DNA of 64,000 nucleotides from Polyangium mundeleinium (lineage in GTDB: Bacteria; Myxococcota_A; Polyangia; Polyangiales; Polyangiaceae). The notes beneath the pieces were generated by a model. That model made no database searches, was not told where the DNA came from, and saw nothing but the letters and a program-made list of their open reading frames with translations. The position numbers and the translations under genes are program-made. The stretch covers positions 10,262,501-10,326,500 of the forward strand of contig NZ_JAQNDO010000001.1 in NCBI RefSeq assembly GCF_028369105.1, given 5' to 3'. Numbering within the stretch: the first letter of the stretch is position 1; every line of letters starts with the position of its first letter. Positions 32,671 to 42,937 of this stretch are shown here, in pieces.

Positions 32671-34152
32671 TCACGCCGAGCGCCGTGCCCGTTCGTGGCG
32701 CAGCAAGGGCAGGCGAATGCGGAACGTCGTGCCTTCCCCGCGCCGGCTCTCCACGTCGACGCGCCCGCCGTGGGCCTCGACGATTTTCCGCGCGACCGAG
32801 AGCCCGAGCCCGACCCCGTGCGCCACCTTGCGCGTCGAGGCCGCGCGATGAAAGGGCTCGAAGATCCGCTCGATCTCCCCCGGCTCGATCCCGACCCCCT
32901 GGTCCGAGACGGCCACGATCGCCTCCTCGCCGTCGCGATCCGCCGTGATCCGGATCTCGCCGCCCGTGGGGGAATACTTGATCGCATTGCCGATCAGGTT
33001 GTCGAGGACCTGCTCGACCCGCGCCTCGTCGACCTCGCATACCAACGTTCCCTCGGGGATCACGAGCGAAATACGGTGATTCGGCGAGGTCGAGGCATAA
33101 AGCTCGACGGAGTCGTGGAGGAGCCGGCAGAGATCACAGGGTTTCCTCGATAACTCGAGCTGGCCGGCCTGGATGCGCGTGGCTTGCAGGAGATCGTCCG
33201 TCATCCGGGCCAGGCGATCGATTTGCCGATCCACGATGGTCAGCGTTCGGAGCACGCGCGGCTCCGTGGAAGGCGCGCTTCGCGCGAGGACGGTGGTGGA
33301 CATCTTGATCGCCGTGAGCGGGTTGCGGATGTCGTGCGCGACGGCCGCCAGCACGGCGATCTGCTCCTCGCGTTTTCGCGCGATCGACGCGGCCATTTCA
33401 TTGAACACCGCCCCGAGCTCCCGGATCTCGACGGGCCCGATGTCGGGCGCGCGTGTGTGATCGTCGCCGCGCGCGAACCGCTCGATGGCGCCCCGCAGCG
33501 CGGAGAGCGGGACGTAGATCTGGGTGCGCGCGCCCTGCACGAGCGCGAGCACGAGCAGGAGCAGACCGCTGATGACGACGATGCTCACCGTATCGAGCGC
33601 GTCGTCCCAGAACGACGCGCTCTTCCGCGCGTTCTCCGCGTCCGCCAGGTTGATCGTGACGAGCTCGGCGGCCTTCGCCAGTGCGTCGTCGAAATCGAGC
33701 TGCGTCTGCTGCAATGCCTGCTCGAGCGGCAGGCCGGCCCGCTCCATCCGGTCCCGCGCCGTGAAATACGTCTCCGTCCGGCTGGAGAGCTCGCCGAGGA
33801 CCTGCTCTTCCATGTCGCTCCCGACGTGCGCCTCGGCCTCGACCAGCCGGTCCTGAACGGCTCGATGGACCGCCTTTCGCTGGTTGTCCGGCTCCATGCC
33901 GTCGCGCTCGGCGGCGTGCTCGGCGAGGCGCCCGTAATGCAGGAGCTCGAGCTCCACGTCACGCGCGAGGCCGGCGCCCATCATGGCATTGTCGAGCCGA
34001 GCCGTGTTTCGATGCAGGACCGCGGTCGAGAGAAACAGCGACACCGCCGAAAGGATGACCAGGAACGAGAGTGCGGCGATCGCCAGGGAGAGAAGCCGGC
34101 TCAGCCGCAATGGGCGCCCCCAATGCCACCGTGTATTGCGCTCGCGATCCAT
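32671..34152 (-). CDS. Sensor histidine kinase (HAMP, HisKA, HATPase)
   Basis: 493 residues. Membrane helices at about 22-44 and 189-206 frame a helical periplasmic sensor domain of about 145 residues. A HAMP segment (PLSALRGAIERFARGDDHTR) follows, then the phospho-acceptor H273 in AVAHDIRNPLTA. The ATPase domain has NLIGNAIKYSPTGGEI (N box), VSDQGVGIEPGE (G1), FEPFHR and GVGLGLSVARKIVEAHGG (G2). The start at 34152 (MDRERNTRW) leaves a normal cytoplasmic N-tail. No response regulator gene is adjacent; the neighbour on the same strand is a PAS/STAS signalling protein. It converges on the biosynthetic operon with a 7-bp gap. Confidence 0.92.
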   Translation of the reverse strand: MDRERNTRWHWGRPLRLSRLLSLAIAALSFLVILSAVSLFLSTAVLHRNTARLDNAMMGAGLARDVELELLHYGRLAEHAAERDGMEPDNQRKAVHRAVQDRLVEAEAHVGSDMEEQVLGELSSRTETYFTARDRMERAGLPLEQALQQTQLDFDDALAKAAELVTINLADAENARKSASFWDDALDTVSIVVISGLLLLVLALVQGARTQIYVPLSALRGAIERFARGDDHTRAPDIGPVEIRELGAVFNEMAASIARKREEQIAVLAAVAHDIRNPLTAIKMSTTVLARSAPSTEPRVLRTLTIVDRQIDRLARMTDDLLQATRIQAGQLELSRKPCDLCRLLHDSVELYASTSPNHRISLVIPEGTLVCEVDEARVEQVLDNLIGNAIKYSPTGGEIRITADRDGEEAIVAVSDQGVGIEPGEIERIFEPFHRAASTRKVAHGVGLGLSVARKIVEAHGGRVDVESRRGEGTTFRIRLPLLRHERARRSA

Positions 34153-34317
34153 ACGCCAAGCATGATTCGACGTGGCCGGGGCCGCCAACCTCCCCCGCAG
34201 CCGGCCCTGGTCGAGAAACGTTTGGCCGGGCAAGGCCATGCTTGCCCCAACGCGATCGTATTGGCGCGTTCTTCAGCATTTCCGCTGGCAGGAGCCAACC
34301 CCGCCGCCCGCCCCCGC

Positions 34318-35610
34318 TCACCCGCGGCGCGATACGGCCTTCATCGCGCGATCGATACCAACCCTGAGGCTGCTCGTCGTCATGATGTTTCCGAACTCTG
34401 CGCCCAGGCCGACGAGGGTCTGCGCGACCTCCGCGCGAATGCCGCTGAGAATGACCTCGGCGCCGAGGAGCCGCGCGGCTTGTGCGGCGCGGAGCAAGGC
34501 GCTCGCGACCTGCGTATCCACCACGGCGACGCCGGTGATATCGAGGATGGCCACGGCTGCGCCCGTGCGGCTGACGCCTTCGAGCAACGTCGTGAGGACT
34601 TGCTCGGCTCGCTCGGGATCGAGCGCGCCGACGAGCGGCATCGTGAGGATCCGATCGGTGATGGGGATGAGGGGCGTCGAGAGATCCGCGAGCCTCTGGC
34701 GTTGCGCTTCGATGATCTCGTTTTGCTCCATGGTCTCGCGCAGGAGCTCCTCGGCTTGCCTGCGGTCGCTGATATCGCTCAGCGTGCCGATGAAACCCTC
34801 GATCTCGCCTTCCGCGTCCCTCAACGGCACGGCCCTCGCGCTGACCCAGCGCAGGCTCCCATCGGGCAAACAGAACCGGAAGTCGACGGTTTGCTTCTGC
34901 TCCCCTGCTCGTATGACCTCGGACCATTTCTCGACGACCTCTTTCACATCGTCGGAATGGAGCGCCCGGAGCCATCCATCTCCCAAGGCCTCACGGGCGG
35001 GGACGCCGGTGACGGTCGACCAGTAGTCGTTGACGAACCTCGTGCGTCCTTCGACGTCGGTCTCGAAGACCGCGACGGGCAGGCGCAGCGTGATCGAGCG
35101 GGAGCGCTCCTCGCTCATGCGCAAGGCGCGCTCCATTTGTCGTTGCTCGGTGACGTCGACGCAGCAACCGATCCACTTTCGAATGCTACCGTCTTCGAGC
35201 ACGTGCGGGACGCCGATCGACCAGTATTGGTGATAAACGCCATCGTGGCGCCGCAAGCGAAATTCGACGTCGTAGACGCCACGGGTGGCGACGGCATTTT
35301 GCCAGGCCATGGCCGCTTCGGCGCGATCCTCTGGATGCAAGGCATCGGCCCAGCCGATGCCCTGGAGCTCCTCGACGCTTTGCCCTGTGAACTCACACCA
35401 TTGCGGGGACGCGAGGCCGGTCGAGCCGTCCGCGTTCGTCGACCACGACATCTTCGACACGGCCGCGACCAGCGCGTGAGATTGCGCGGCGCTCATGCGA
35501 AGCTCGTGCCGCTCCTGCTCGAGCTCGGCGACCTTTGCTTCGAGCGACGCGATCCGCTCGCGCAGCGCGCTCATCTCGTCCGCATGGCTGTCAGTCGTTT
35601 CGTGGGCCAT
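34318..35610 (-). CDS. PAS-PAS-STAS signalling protein (RsbR-like)
   Basis: 430 residues. A coiled-coil start (ALRERIASLEAKVAELEQERHE) is followed by two PAS folds with PAC ends (~50-155: WCEFTGQSVEELQG...IGCCVDVTEQRQ; ~168-295: FVNDYWSTVTGVPAREALGDGW...GTLSDISDRRQ). A short helix leads to a STAS domain (~315-425) with LDITGVAVVDTQVASALL. There the Thr of the DxxGVxxxDTxxA loop is the position phosphorylated in RsbR/RsbS stressosome proteins. It is likely part of a stressosome-type switch sensing redox or ligands through PAS. It lies 165 bp upstream of the histidine kinase gene on the same strand. Confidence 0.9.
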   Translation of the reverse strand: MAHETTDSHADEMSALRERIASLEAKVAELEQERHELRMSAAQSHALVAAVSKMSWSTNADGSTGLASPQWCEFTGQSVEELQGIGWADALHPEDRAEAAMAWQNAVATRGVYDVEFRLRRHDGVYHQYWSIGVPHVLEDGSIRKWIGCCVDVTEQRQMERALRMSEERSRSITLRLPVAVFETDVEGRTRFVNDYWSTVTGVPAREALGDGWLRALHSDDVKEVVEKWSEVIRAGEQKQTVDFRFCLPDGSLRWVSARAVPLRDAEGEIEGFIGTLSDISDRRQAEELLRETMEQNEIIEAQRQRLADLSTPLIPITDRILTMPLVGALDPERAEQVLTTLLEGVSRTGAAVAILDITGVAVVDTQVASALLRAAQAARLLGAEVILSGIRAEVAQTLVGLGAEFGNIMTTSSLRVGIDRAMKAVSRRG

Positions 35611-35780
35611 TCGATGACCCTACCACGATCGGACGCCGTGGGAAGCGGGTGCCGGGTCCGCGCGTGCCAGGCACGATGCCCTCCTTACCAACCGCCAAGA
35701 ACATGACGATTTTCCGCGCGAATTCCGTGCTCGAAACGGGCTCCAATCCGAACCCGCTTGCAACGTATCGCTCTCGCGCC

Positions 35781-36494
35781 TCAGACTGCCCACGCAGCCG
35801 CGAGCGCAATCGTCCGCGCGTGGACCTCGACATTCTCCAGAAAGCTCCGGCGCAGCTCGGGCTCCCCGATTCGATCGGCGCTCCGCAGGATCTCCGCCCG
35901 GGCCTTTTCAATCGCCGCCCGCGCCTCCCCCTTCGCGCCCGCCGCCCACAGCACCTCCGCGTGGACCAATCGCACGAGTTTGTCGAGCGTCTCGTGTTTC
36001 CCGCTCTCGACGATCGCATTCGCGCGCCGGGCCTCCACGAGCGCCTCCTCCACGCGCCCGAGCGCCACGAGCGCGCGCGCCCGCGACGCCATCGCCCCCG
36101 CGCGGAGCGGCGGCACGTTCGACAACGTCGCCTCCGCTTTGCGCGAAAGCGCCTCGGCCTCCACGAAATCACCCCTGCGATAAGCAATCCCCGATCGATG
36201 CACCTCCGCCGCGCCCGCGATGCGGTGCCCGCCGTGCGCCCGGCCCTGCTCCTCCGCGCGCGCCGCCTCGATCGAAGCCTCCGCGAGCCGACCTCGCTCC
36301 GAAAGCACGCGCGCCAGATTCAAATGGCACGCGGCCTCCACCGTCCCGAGCCGCATTCGTTGCGCCGACGAGAGGCACGTCGATAACACCTCCTCGGCCC
36401 GGTCGAGATCGCCGAGCTCGGCGCAGACGTGCCCCAGGTTGATCCGCTCCACGCACGCTTGCCGCACGTGCCCCGCGCTCTCGAACAGGGCCAT
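35781..36494 (-). pseudogene. C-terminal TPR part of the kinase-ATPase, separated by a frameshift
   Basis: This stretch encodes about 237 residues of TPR-like helices (RAEEVLSTCLSSAQRM, ALVALGRVEEALVEARRANA and others). It reads on directly from the large kinase protein in another frame. On the minus strand the upstream frame gives GDLS and the downstream frame GARRGYVRSMALF. Adding one T to the three-T run at 36523-36525 would restore a continuous GDLFGARRGYVRS. Without ribosomal shifting or correction it would not be translated as part of the regulator. The ATG at 36494 is only a possible internal start. Confidence 0.75.
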
Positions 36495-39400
36495 CGAGCG
36501 CACGTAGCCGCGCCGCGCCCCGAAAGGTCCCCCTCGTGCAACGCGCGAAATGCCCGGAGCTGCCCGATGCGCCCCACGGCATAAGGTTCGAGGTCCCGGA
36601 CCCCGCTCGCGAGCGCCAGTGCCCGCTCCGAGACCCGCGCCGCCCGCTCGGTGCGGCCCGCCTGCAAGAGCAATGTAGCGCCGGGACAAATGCACGCGAT
36701 CTGCGCGCTCCGCGCCTCGCGGGACGCTTCGAGCGCGAGCGCCTCGTCGAGCCAGCGCTCCACCTCGTCCCACGCCGCGCGCCGCCCCGCCGACGACACG
36801 AGCTCCCCGATGGCGCGGAAATACGCGCACGAGCCGCGCGACAAAAGCGCGACCGCCTCCCTCGCCCACGACGAGCCCCGCTCCGCGTCCCCGCGCCACC
36901 GGCTCGCCTCGGCCTGCACGAGCCGCAGGCTGCCGAGCACCTCGCCCTCCGCGCGCCTCGCCCCGAGCTCTGCCCGCTCGATCGCCGCGTCGAAATCATT
37001 GCCCACGAGCGCCTGCTCCGCTGCCCGCAGCCACCAGCCCATCGCGAGCTCCGGCTCGCTGCCTCGCTCGAAGTGTGTCGCCACGAGCGCCGCGTCCGTC
37101 TCGCCCGACGCGCCCAGCCACTCGGCCGCGAGCTTGTGCCCGCGCGTGAGATCCTCCGGCGACAGCATCGCATACGCCGCCTCGCGCACGAGCGCGTGCC
37201 GGAACGCGAGGTCGTCGCGCGACGCCCGCGCCGGATCCGGGCAGCGGATCAGCACTTCACGCTCCACGAGTTCGTCGAGCGCGTCCGAGACGAGCGCCGC
37301 GTCACCCCCGCAAAGCGCGCGCACGCCCGCCGGGGAGAAACGCTCGCCGAAGATACTTGCAGCTCGAAGGACCCGCTTCGACGCCCGCCCGAACGCGTCG
37401 AGGCGGGCCTGCACGAGCCCCAGCACCGAGTCGGGCAGCCCCTCCTTGCCCTCGGCCGCGGCGCGGATCATCTCCTCCAGGTAAAACGCATTGCCGCCCG
37501 CGCGCTCGGCCACGAGCCGCACCACGGCCGGATCCGCGCCCGCGCCGAGCACCGCGCGCGCGAGCCGCTCGCAGGCCTCCGGGCGCAATGCGTCGACCCG
37601 CATCACCGTGGTGCGCTCCTCCTTCGCGAGCGACGGGAAAAGCACGTGCACCTCGGGCCGCGCGAGCGCGAGCACGTAGAGCGGCATGTCGCGCGCGATC
37701 GCGACCACGGAGGTCACGAGCTTGACGGTCGGCAGATCCCCCCAATGCAAATCTTCGAGCAGGATCAACACCGGCGCGCGCGCGCATTCAGCCGCGATCC
37801 AGTCCTCGAAGGCCATCCGCGTCGCGTCGCCCATCAGCGCCGGATCCGAGCGCGCGGCCCGCAGCGCGGCGCTCGCGGCGCCCGGCGCGGCCGGCACTTG
37901 CCCGAGCTCGCCCAGGAAATCGACCAGGCGGCCCACGTCGACCGGGCTCACGAGCGGCCCAATACGCGCCTCGATCTTGCGGCGTTGCGCCTCCGGCGGC
38001 TCTCCCTCGACGATCCCCGCCGCCCTGCGCACGAGGTCGGCCATCATCGCGTAGGGCGAACCCGCGCGCAGCGACTCGCCCCGGCCGAGCAGGATCGTCG
38101 GCGCCTCGGCGCGCCCCGTGACCCGCGTCGAGATCTCCCAGCGCAATCGCGATTTGCCCACGCCCGCGGGCCCCGTCACGAGCGCGAGCCGCGCGGCCCG
38201 CTCCGCGACGCACGACGTGTACATCGTTTCGAGCATCGCGAGCTCCGGATCCCGCCCGACCGTCGGCGTCGCTCGACCGAGCAGCCGCGGATACGCGGGC
38301 ACGTCCGCGCCAATCTCGCCGCGCAGGAGGAACCCTCCGTGGATCTCCTCGACCGCGAGGAGCGCGCCCACGAGCCGCGCCGTCGGCGCATCGAGCACGA
38401 TCGCCTCCCCGGCCCCGGGCGGACGAAGCCCCGATCCGCGCTCGATCACGTCCGCCGAAAGCCCCGTCTCGCCCACGCGCGCGCGCGACGTCGCCACAGC
38501 AATCCGCACGCCCGGCACCCGCGCCCGCACCGAAAGCGCGAGCCGCGCGCCCCGCAGCGCCTCGTCCCCGGCCGACGCGGCGCTGCCGAACACGACGATC
38601 ACCTGATGGCCGAGCGTACCATGACAAACGCCTCCGAGCTCCCCCGCGGAAAGCTCCAGCGCGAGCCGCCCGGCCGTCCTGTCCGCGGCGGCCGAGAGAT
38701 CTGCGAAGACCGCGGTGATCACGCGTTGCTCGCCGCGCCCCGAGAGCAGCTCGCTCGCGGGCCTCGGCGGGACCTTCACGGGGGACACGGGCGCGAGCCC
38801 CGAAGAGGGCATCGACGGATCGGCCTGCACCTCGGCCCACGACGGCGGCGGCGACGACCCGCGCGCGCGCCGGGCGAACTCAATCGACACGCGTTCGAGC
38901 GCGCGGGCCATTTCGAGCGCCGAGCCGAACCGCTCGGCGGGGTTTTTCGCCAGCGCGCGCGCCACGAGGGCCGAGAGCTCGGCGGGCACGTCCGGGCGCG
39001 CCACGTCGATCGGCGGCGGCTCGTGCAGCACGATCTTCGCCAGCACGATGAGCGTTCGGTCCCCGGTGAACGGGCGTTTCCCGGAGGCGAGCTCGTACAG
39101 CACGATCCCCAGGGAAAACAGGTCCGAGGCCGCAGTCACGTCCTCCTCGCCGCGGGCCTGCTCGGGCGACATGTAGACAGGCGTCCCGAGCCGGCTGCCC
39201 CGCTCCGTCAGGGCCCGTTCGCCCGAGGCGCGCGCGACACCGAGGTCGATGAGCTTCACCGGCGGCGACCCGACTTCGGCGAGCCGCGCAACGTCGCCCA
39301 CGACGAAGAAATTCGCGGGCTTCACGTCCCGGTGCACGATGCCCTGCTCGTGCAGCGCGTGGAGGCCGAGCGCCGCGCGCCGGGCGATCTCCACGGCGAC

Positions 39401-39727
39401 CTCGACCGGCAGCGGCCCGCGCCCGAGCACCTGCGCGAGGTCCGTGCCTTCCAGCCATTCGAGGGCAATGCACGGTTTGCCCTGCCTGTCCATCCCTTCG
39501 GCCACGAAGCGGACGACGTGGGGGCTCGTGGTGCACGCGAGATATCGCGCCTCGCGGTGAAAACGCTCGCGCAGCTCGGCGCTCGCGCCCTCGTCGAAGA
39601 GCCGCTTGATGGCCACGAGGCCGCCGGTCGCATGGTCCCGGGCGCGGAGCACTTCCCCAAAGGAGCCCTTGCCGACACGCTCGAGGATCTCGAACCGTCC
39701 GCCGATCACGCGCTCGAGCGCCCCCAT
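36320..39727 (-). CDS. Very large Ser/Thr kinase with AAA ATPase and TPR regions, truncated by frameshift
   Basis: Kinase-ATPase regulator of the MalT/AfsR-like kind. Kinase domain 1-285: VGKGSFGEVL, VAIKRL (K41), IVHRDVKPANF (D134), a DLG instead of DFG (D161), GTPVYMSPEQ. Residues ~335-480 resemble a degenerate nucleotide-cyclase-like module (VITAVFADLSAA...VRIAVATSRARVGE). The ATPase has Walker A TGPAGVGKSR and Walker B VLILLEDLHWGD (~505-780). TPR helices start at ~850. From about 36522 the frame leaves the family sequence (GRGAATCARWPCS) and stops at 36320. The intact gene would end at 35781 with about 1314 residues. The start at 39727 gives MGALERVIGGRFEILERVG. Confidence 0.85.
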   Translation of the reverse strand: MGALERVIGGRFEILERVGKGSFGEVLRARDHATGGLVAIKRLFDEGASAELRERFHREARYLACTTSPHVVRFVAEGMDRQGKPCIALEWLEGTDLAQVLGRGPLPVEVAVEIARRAALGLHALHEQGIVHRDVKPANFFVVGDVARLAEVGSPPVKLIDLGVARASGERALTERGSRLGTPVYMSPEQARGEEDVTAASDLFSLGIVLYELASGKRPFTGDRTLIVLAKIVLHEPPPIDVARPDVPAELSALVARALAKNPAERFGSALEMARALERVSIEFARRARGSSPPPSWAEVQADPSMPSSGLAPVSPVKVPPRPASELLSGRGEQRVITAVFADLSAAADRTAGRLALELSAGELGGVCHGTLGHQVIVVFGSAASAGDEALRGARLALSVRARVPGVRIAVATSRARVGETGLSADVIERGSGLRPPGAGEAIVLDAPTARLVGALLAVEEIHGGFLLRGEIGADVPAYPRLLGRATPTVGRDPELAMLETMYTSCVAERAARLALVTGPAGVGKSRLRWEISTRVTGRAEAPTILLGRGESLRAGSPYAMMADLVRRAAGIVEGEPPEAQRRKIEARIGPLVSPVDVGRLVDFLGELGQVPAAPGAASAALRAARSDPALMGDATRMAFEDWIAAECARAPVLILLEDLHWGDLPTVKLVTSVVAIARDMPLYVLALARPEVHVLFPSLAKEERTTVMRVDALRPEACERLARAVLGAGADPAVVRLVAERAGGNAFYLEEMIRAAAEGKEGLPDSVLGLVQARLDAFGRASKRVLRAASIFGERFSPAGVRALCGGDAALVSDALDELVEREVLIRCPDPARASRDDLAFRHALVREAAYAMLSPEDLTRGHKLAAEWLGASGETDAALVATHFERGSEPELAMGWWLRAAEQALVGNDFDAAIERAELGARRAEGEVLGSLRLVQAEASRWRGDAERGSSWAREAVALLSRGSCAYFRAIGELVSSAGRRAAWDEVERWLDEALALEASREARSAQIACICPGATLLLQAGRTERAARVSERALALASGVRDLEPYAVGRIGQLRAFRALHEGDLSGRGAATCARWPCSRARGTCGKRAWSGSTWGTSAPSSAISTGPRRCYRRASRRRNECGSGRWRPRAI

Positions 39728-39853
39728 GCAATCGTGTCCCCCTCATCTGCCCGCCGCCCGTCGGCGTGTTGGTTCCCCCGACGAAAAATACCGGAGGATC
39801 GATCCGCGGTAAAGCGTGGCCTTGCTACGATGGCGCGCGAGGTCTCTCGCCCC

Positions 39854-40699
39854 ATGATCAAAATACCTCGTTTCCGCGCCGATCCCGCGATCCGTGGCGC
39901 CCCGGCGCTCGGCCTTTGGTTCGCGTATCGCGGCGACGATCTCCTCGTTCGCCTCGTGGAGGGCGCCACGCCCGCGCCGCCGTTCCCGCACGACGTCCCC
40001 CTCCTCGAAAACCTCGGCGAGCTCGGCCTCGCGCCTGTCCGCGTCCAGCCGCTCGGCTGGCGCGACGCCGTGCCTTGTCGCTCGGCCGAGCTCCCCCCCG
40101 ACGCGCCCGTCCCGCCTGGTTTCGCTTACGTATCGCTGCGCCGCCTGCACGGCCGCATCGATCCGGACGTCGAGGCGGCCGCGGGCACGGCGTATCAGGT
40201 GCAGTACTGGGACCGGACGCACCAGTTCTGCGGAATATGCGGCGCGCCGCTCGACCTCGAAATCGGCCGTCGCTCGAAGCGCTGCACCCGCTGCGCGCAC
40301 CAGCATTTTCCGCACGTCACGCCGGCGATCATCGTCCTCGTCGAGGACGGCCCGCGCATCCTGATGACCCGGCAGCCTCGTTTTCCCCCCGGCATGTACG
40401 GCCTCGTCGCGGGGTTCGTCGAGCCGGGCGAGACGTTCGAGGCCTGCGCCCAGCGCGAGACGCGCGAGGAGACGGGCATCGAAATCGACGATATCCGTTA
40501 CTTCGGCAGCCAGCCCTGGCCTTTCCCGCACCAGATCATGGTCGGCTTTTTCGCGCGCCGCGCGGGCGGCGAGCTCGTCGTCGATCACGACGAGCTCGAA
40601 GAAGCCGCGTGGTTCGACCGGAATGCCCTCCCCAAGCTCCCGCCTCCGCTGAGCATCGCGCGCAAGCTCATCGACGAATGGCTCGCGCAACGGCAGTGA
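39854..40699 (+). CDS. nudC: NAD(H) pyrophosphatase / RNA NAD decapping enzyme
   Basis: 281 residues. It hydrolyses NADH to NMNH and AMP, and in bacteria removes NAD caps from RNA. A C4 zinc ribbon is formed by CGICG and CTRCAHQHFPHV. The Nudix box is GFVEPGETFEACAQRETREETG, written in full only at its key residues E, RE and EE. The NADH-specific SQPWPFP signature follows, here SQPWPFPHQIM. An N-terminal domain typical of NudC precedes. The ATG at 39854 is chosen over an in-frame ATG at 39830; neither has a strong ribosome site. The gene is divergent from the large kinase gene. Confidence 0.94.
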   Translation: MIKIPRFRADPAIRGAPALGLWFAYRGDDLLVRLVEGATPAPPFPHDVPLLENLGELGLAPVRVQPLGWRDAVPCRSAELPPDAPVPPGFAYVSLRRLHGRIDPDVEAAAGTAYQVQYWDRTHQFCGICGAPLDLEIGRRSKRCTRCAHQHFPHVTPAIIVLVEDGPRILMTRQPRFPPGMYGLVAGFVEPGETFEACAQRETREETGIEIDDIRYFGSQPWPFPHQIMVGFFARRAGGELVVDHDELEEAAWFDRNALPKLPPPLSIARKLIDEWLAQRQ

Positions 40700-40879
40700 T
40701 AGGAATCACCTCGGCGTAGCCTGTATCCACCATCCCCAACGATGCCCACCCGCGGGGCATCATGTCGACTCTCGCCGAAACATTTCATGAATTCGAGGGC
40801 GATTTCGCCTTCCATCGCCCATTTCCTCCACGTGTCTCCCAGGGCATCGGTGTACTCTCGCCGACGGAGGAGGAAAACG

Positions 40880-42937
40880 ATGCCTCGTTCGATAACTTCC
40901 CATCGTCCGCGCCCCAGACGGCGTGGAGGGTCCATTCCCCCGCTCGTCCTCGCCGCGGTGCTCGCTCCGGCCGCAATCGGATGCTCCGACGACGCCGCGG
41001 CGCCCGCGACGGACCCCGGGCGCGTCACCATGCACCGGCTCAACCGCGCCGAGTACAACAATACGGTCCGCGATCTGCTCGGCACCACGCGAACGCCCGC
41101 GGACGATTTCCCCGCCGACGATCGCGGCTACGGCTTCGACAACATTTCCGACGTCCTCTCGATCTCACCGCTCCAGGCCGAGCTTTATGCCCGCGCGGCC
41201 GAAGAACTCGCGCGCGAGGCGATGAACCTCCCGTCGTCCTCCACGACGCTCCGCGTAGAAGCGGAGACGCTCACCGGGCAGGTCGGTCAAGCCGGAGCGG
41301 ACGACTGGAACCTGTGGAGCAGCGGCGAGCTGCCGGTCACGCACGAATTCCCCTCGACCGGAAAGTATCGGATCGCCGCGCGTGTATGGGGCAATCAGGC
41401 GGGCCCGGATCCCGTGAAGATGAACCTGCTCGTCGGCGGCACCATTGCCGGCAGCTTCGACGTCAGCGAGACGAGCGCGAATCCCGTGGTCGTCGAGGCC
41501 GAGGCCGACGCAAACGCGGGCACGCAGGTCGTCTCCGTCGAATTCACGAACGATTATTACGACGAGGCCGCGGGCGCCGACCGAAACCTCCACGTCGACT
41601 GGATCGAGATCGAGGGCCCGCTCGGGGTGGTCGGGGAAAACCCCATCCGCGAGCGGATCGTGGTCTGCGATCCGACGGGCGGCGCCACGTGCGTCCGGGA
41701 GATCCTGCAGAAATTCGCCGAACGCGCGTTCCGCCGGCCCGTCAAGGAGGCCGAACTGGATAGGCTCGCGGGCGTGGTCGCGCTCGCCGAGCAGCAGGGA
41801 CAAACCGTCGACGTGGGCCTCGAAATCGCGCTCCGCGCCATCCTCACGTCCCCCCATTTCTTGTTCCGCCCGGAGCTCGATCCGAACCCGAACGCCGCCG
41901 CGCCGGCGCACCCGCTCAATGACTTCGAGCTCGCCTCGCGGCTCTCGTATTTCCTCTGGAGCAGCATGCCCGACGAGGCGCTCTTCACGGCCGCGCGGGA
42001 GGGCAAATTGCAGGATCCGGCCGAGATCGAGGCGCAGGTCGAGCGCATGCTCGCCGATCCGAAGGCCCAGGCGCTCGTCGACAACTTCGCCGGGCAATGG
42101 CTCTTCACCCGGGCCCTCGACGATCATCAGCCCGATTATTACGCCTTCCCGACCTGGGACGCGACGCTGCGCGAGTCGATGCGGCAGGAGACGCGCCTCT
42201 TCTTCCAGGAGTTCCTGAAGAACGATCTCCCGATCCCCGGGATGCTCACGGCCGATTTCACGTACATCGACGAGCGCCTCGCGACGCATTACGGCATGCC
42301 GTCCCCCGGGCCGGACGGGTTCGTCAAGGTCACGATCGAGGATCCGAATCGGAAAGGCCTGCTCGCGCAGGGCTCGATCCTCACGGTCACGTCCTACCCG
42401 ACGCGCACGTCGCCCGTGAAGCGCGGCAAATGGGTGATGACGCAGATGCTCTGCACCGAGCCCGACGCGCCGCCGCCGGGGGTCGAGGGGCTCGTCACCG
42501 AGGAAGTGCCCACGGGCTCGATCCGGCAGCGACTCGAAATTCACCGCGCGAACCCGATCTGCGCCGGCTGCCACGAGGAAATGGACAACCTCGGCTTCGG
42601 CTTCGAGAACTTCAACGGCATCGGCTCGTTCCGCACCGAGGACCTCGGCTTCCCCGTCGATTCGAGCGGCGTCTTGCCCGGCGGCAAGACGTTTAGCGGC
42701 CTCACGGAGCTCAGCGGCATCCTCGCGGAGGATCCGCGCTTCTTGCATTGCGTCTCCGAGAAGATGCTCACGTACGCGCTCGGGCGCGGCCACGAGCCGG
42801 CCGACGCGGACGACCTCGAGCACATGACGAAGGGGCTCAATGACCGCGGGAAGAGGTTCGTCGATTTGATCAAGCTCGTCGCGACGAGCGAGCCGTTCCG
42901 GTTGCGGCGCGGAGAGACGCCGGGAGGTGCAAAGTGA
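40880..42937 (+). CDS. DUF1592/DUF1588/DUF1585 lipoprotein with cytochrome-c-like CXXCH
   Basis: 685 residues. Exported (signal ending APAAIGC). The domain order is that of the planctomycete/myxobacterial family: DUF1587-like MHRLNRAEYNNTVRDLLG, a carbohydrate-binding-like insertion (~120-245), DUF1595, DUF1592 (HPLNDFELASRLSYFLWSS), DUF1588 (RKGLLAQGSILTVTSYPTRTSP) and DUF1585 at the end. A CAGCH haem motif (about residue 560) lies in NPICAGCHEEMDNLGF. A strong ribosome site GGAGGAGG is 6 nt before the ATG. It overlaps a DUF1552 gene; the two are usually paired and are thought to act in extracellular polymer or carbohydrate oxidation, though no activity is established here. Confidence 0.92.
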   Translation: MPRSITSHRPRPRRRGGSIPPLVLAAVLAPAAIGCSDDAAAPATDPGRVTMHRLNRAEYNNTVRDLLGTTRTPADDFPADDRGYGFDNISDVLSISPLQAELYARAAEELAREAMNLPSSSTTLRVEAETLTGQVGQAGADDWNLWSSGELPVTHEFPSTGKYRIAARVWGNQAGPDPVKMNLLVGGTIAGSFDVSETSANPVVVEAEADANAGTQVVSVEFTNDYYDEAAGADRNLHVDWIEIEGPLGVVGENPIRERIVVCDPTGGATCVREILQKFAERAFRRPVKEAELDRLAGVVALAEQQGQTVDVGLEIALRAILTSPHFLFRPELDPNPNAAAPAHPLNDFELASRLSYFLWSSMPDEALFTAAREGKLQDPAEIEAQVERMLADPKAQALVDNFAGQWLFTRALDDHQPDYYAFPTWDATLRESMRQETRLFFQEFLKNDLPIPGMLTADFTYIDERLATHYGMPSPGPDGFVKVTIEDPNRKGLLAQGSILTVTSYPTRTSPVKRGKWVMTQMLCTEPDAPPPGVEGLVTEEVPTGSIRQRLEIHRANPICAGCHEEMDNLGFGFENFNGIGSFRTEDLGFPVDSSGVLPGGKTFSGLTELSGILAEDPRFLHCVSEKMLTYALGRGHEPADADDLEHMTKGLNDRGKRFVDLIKLVATSEPFRLRRGETPGGAK

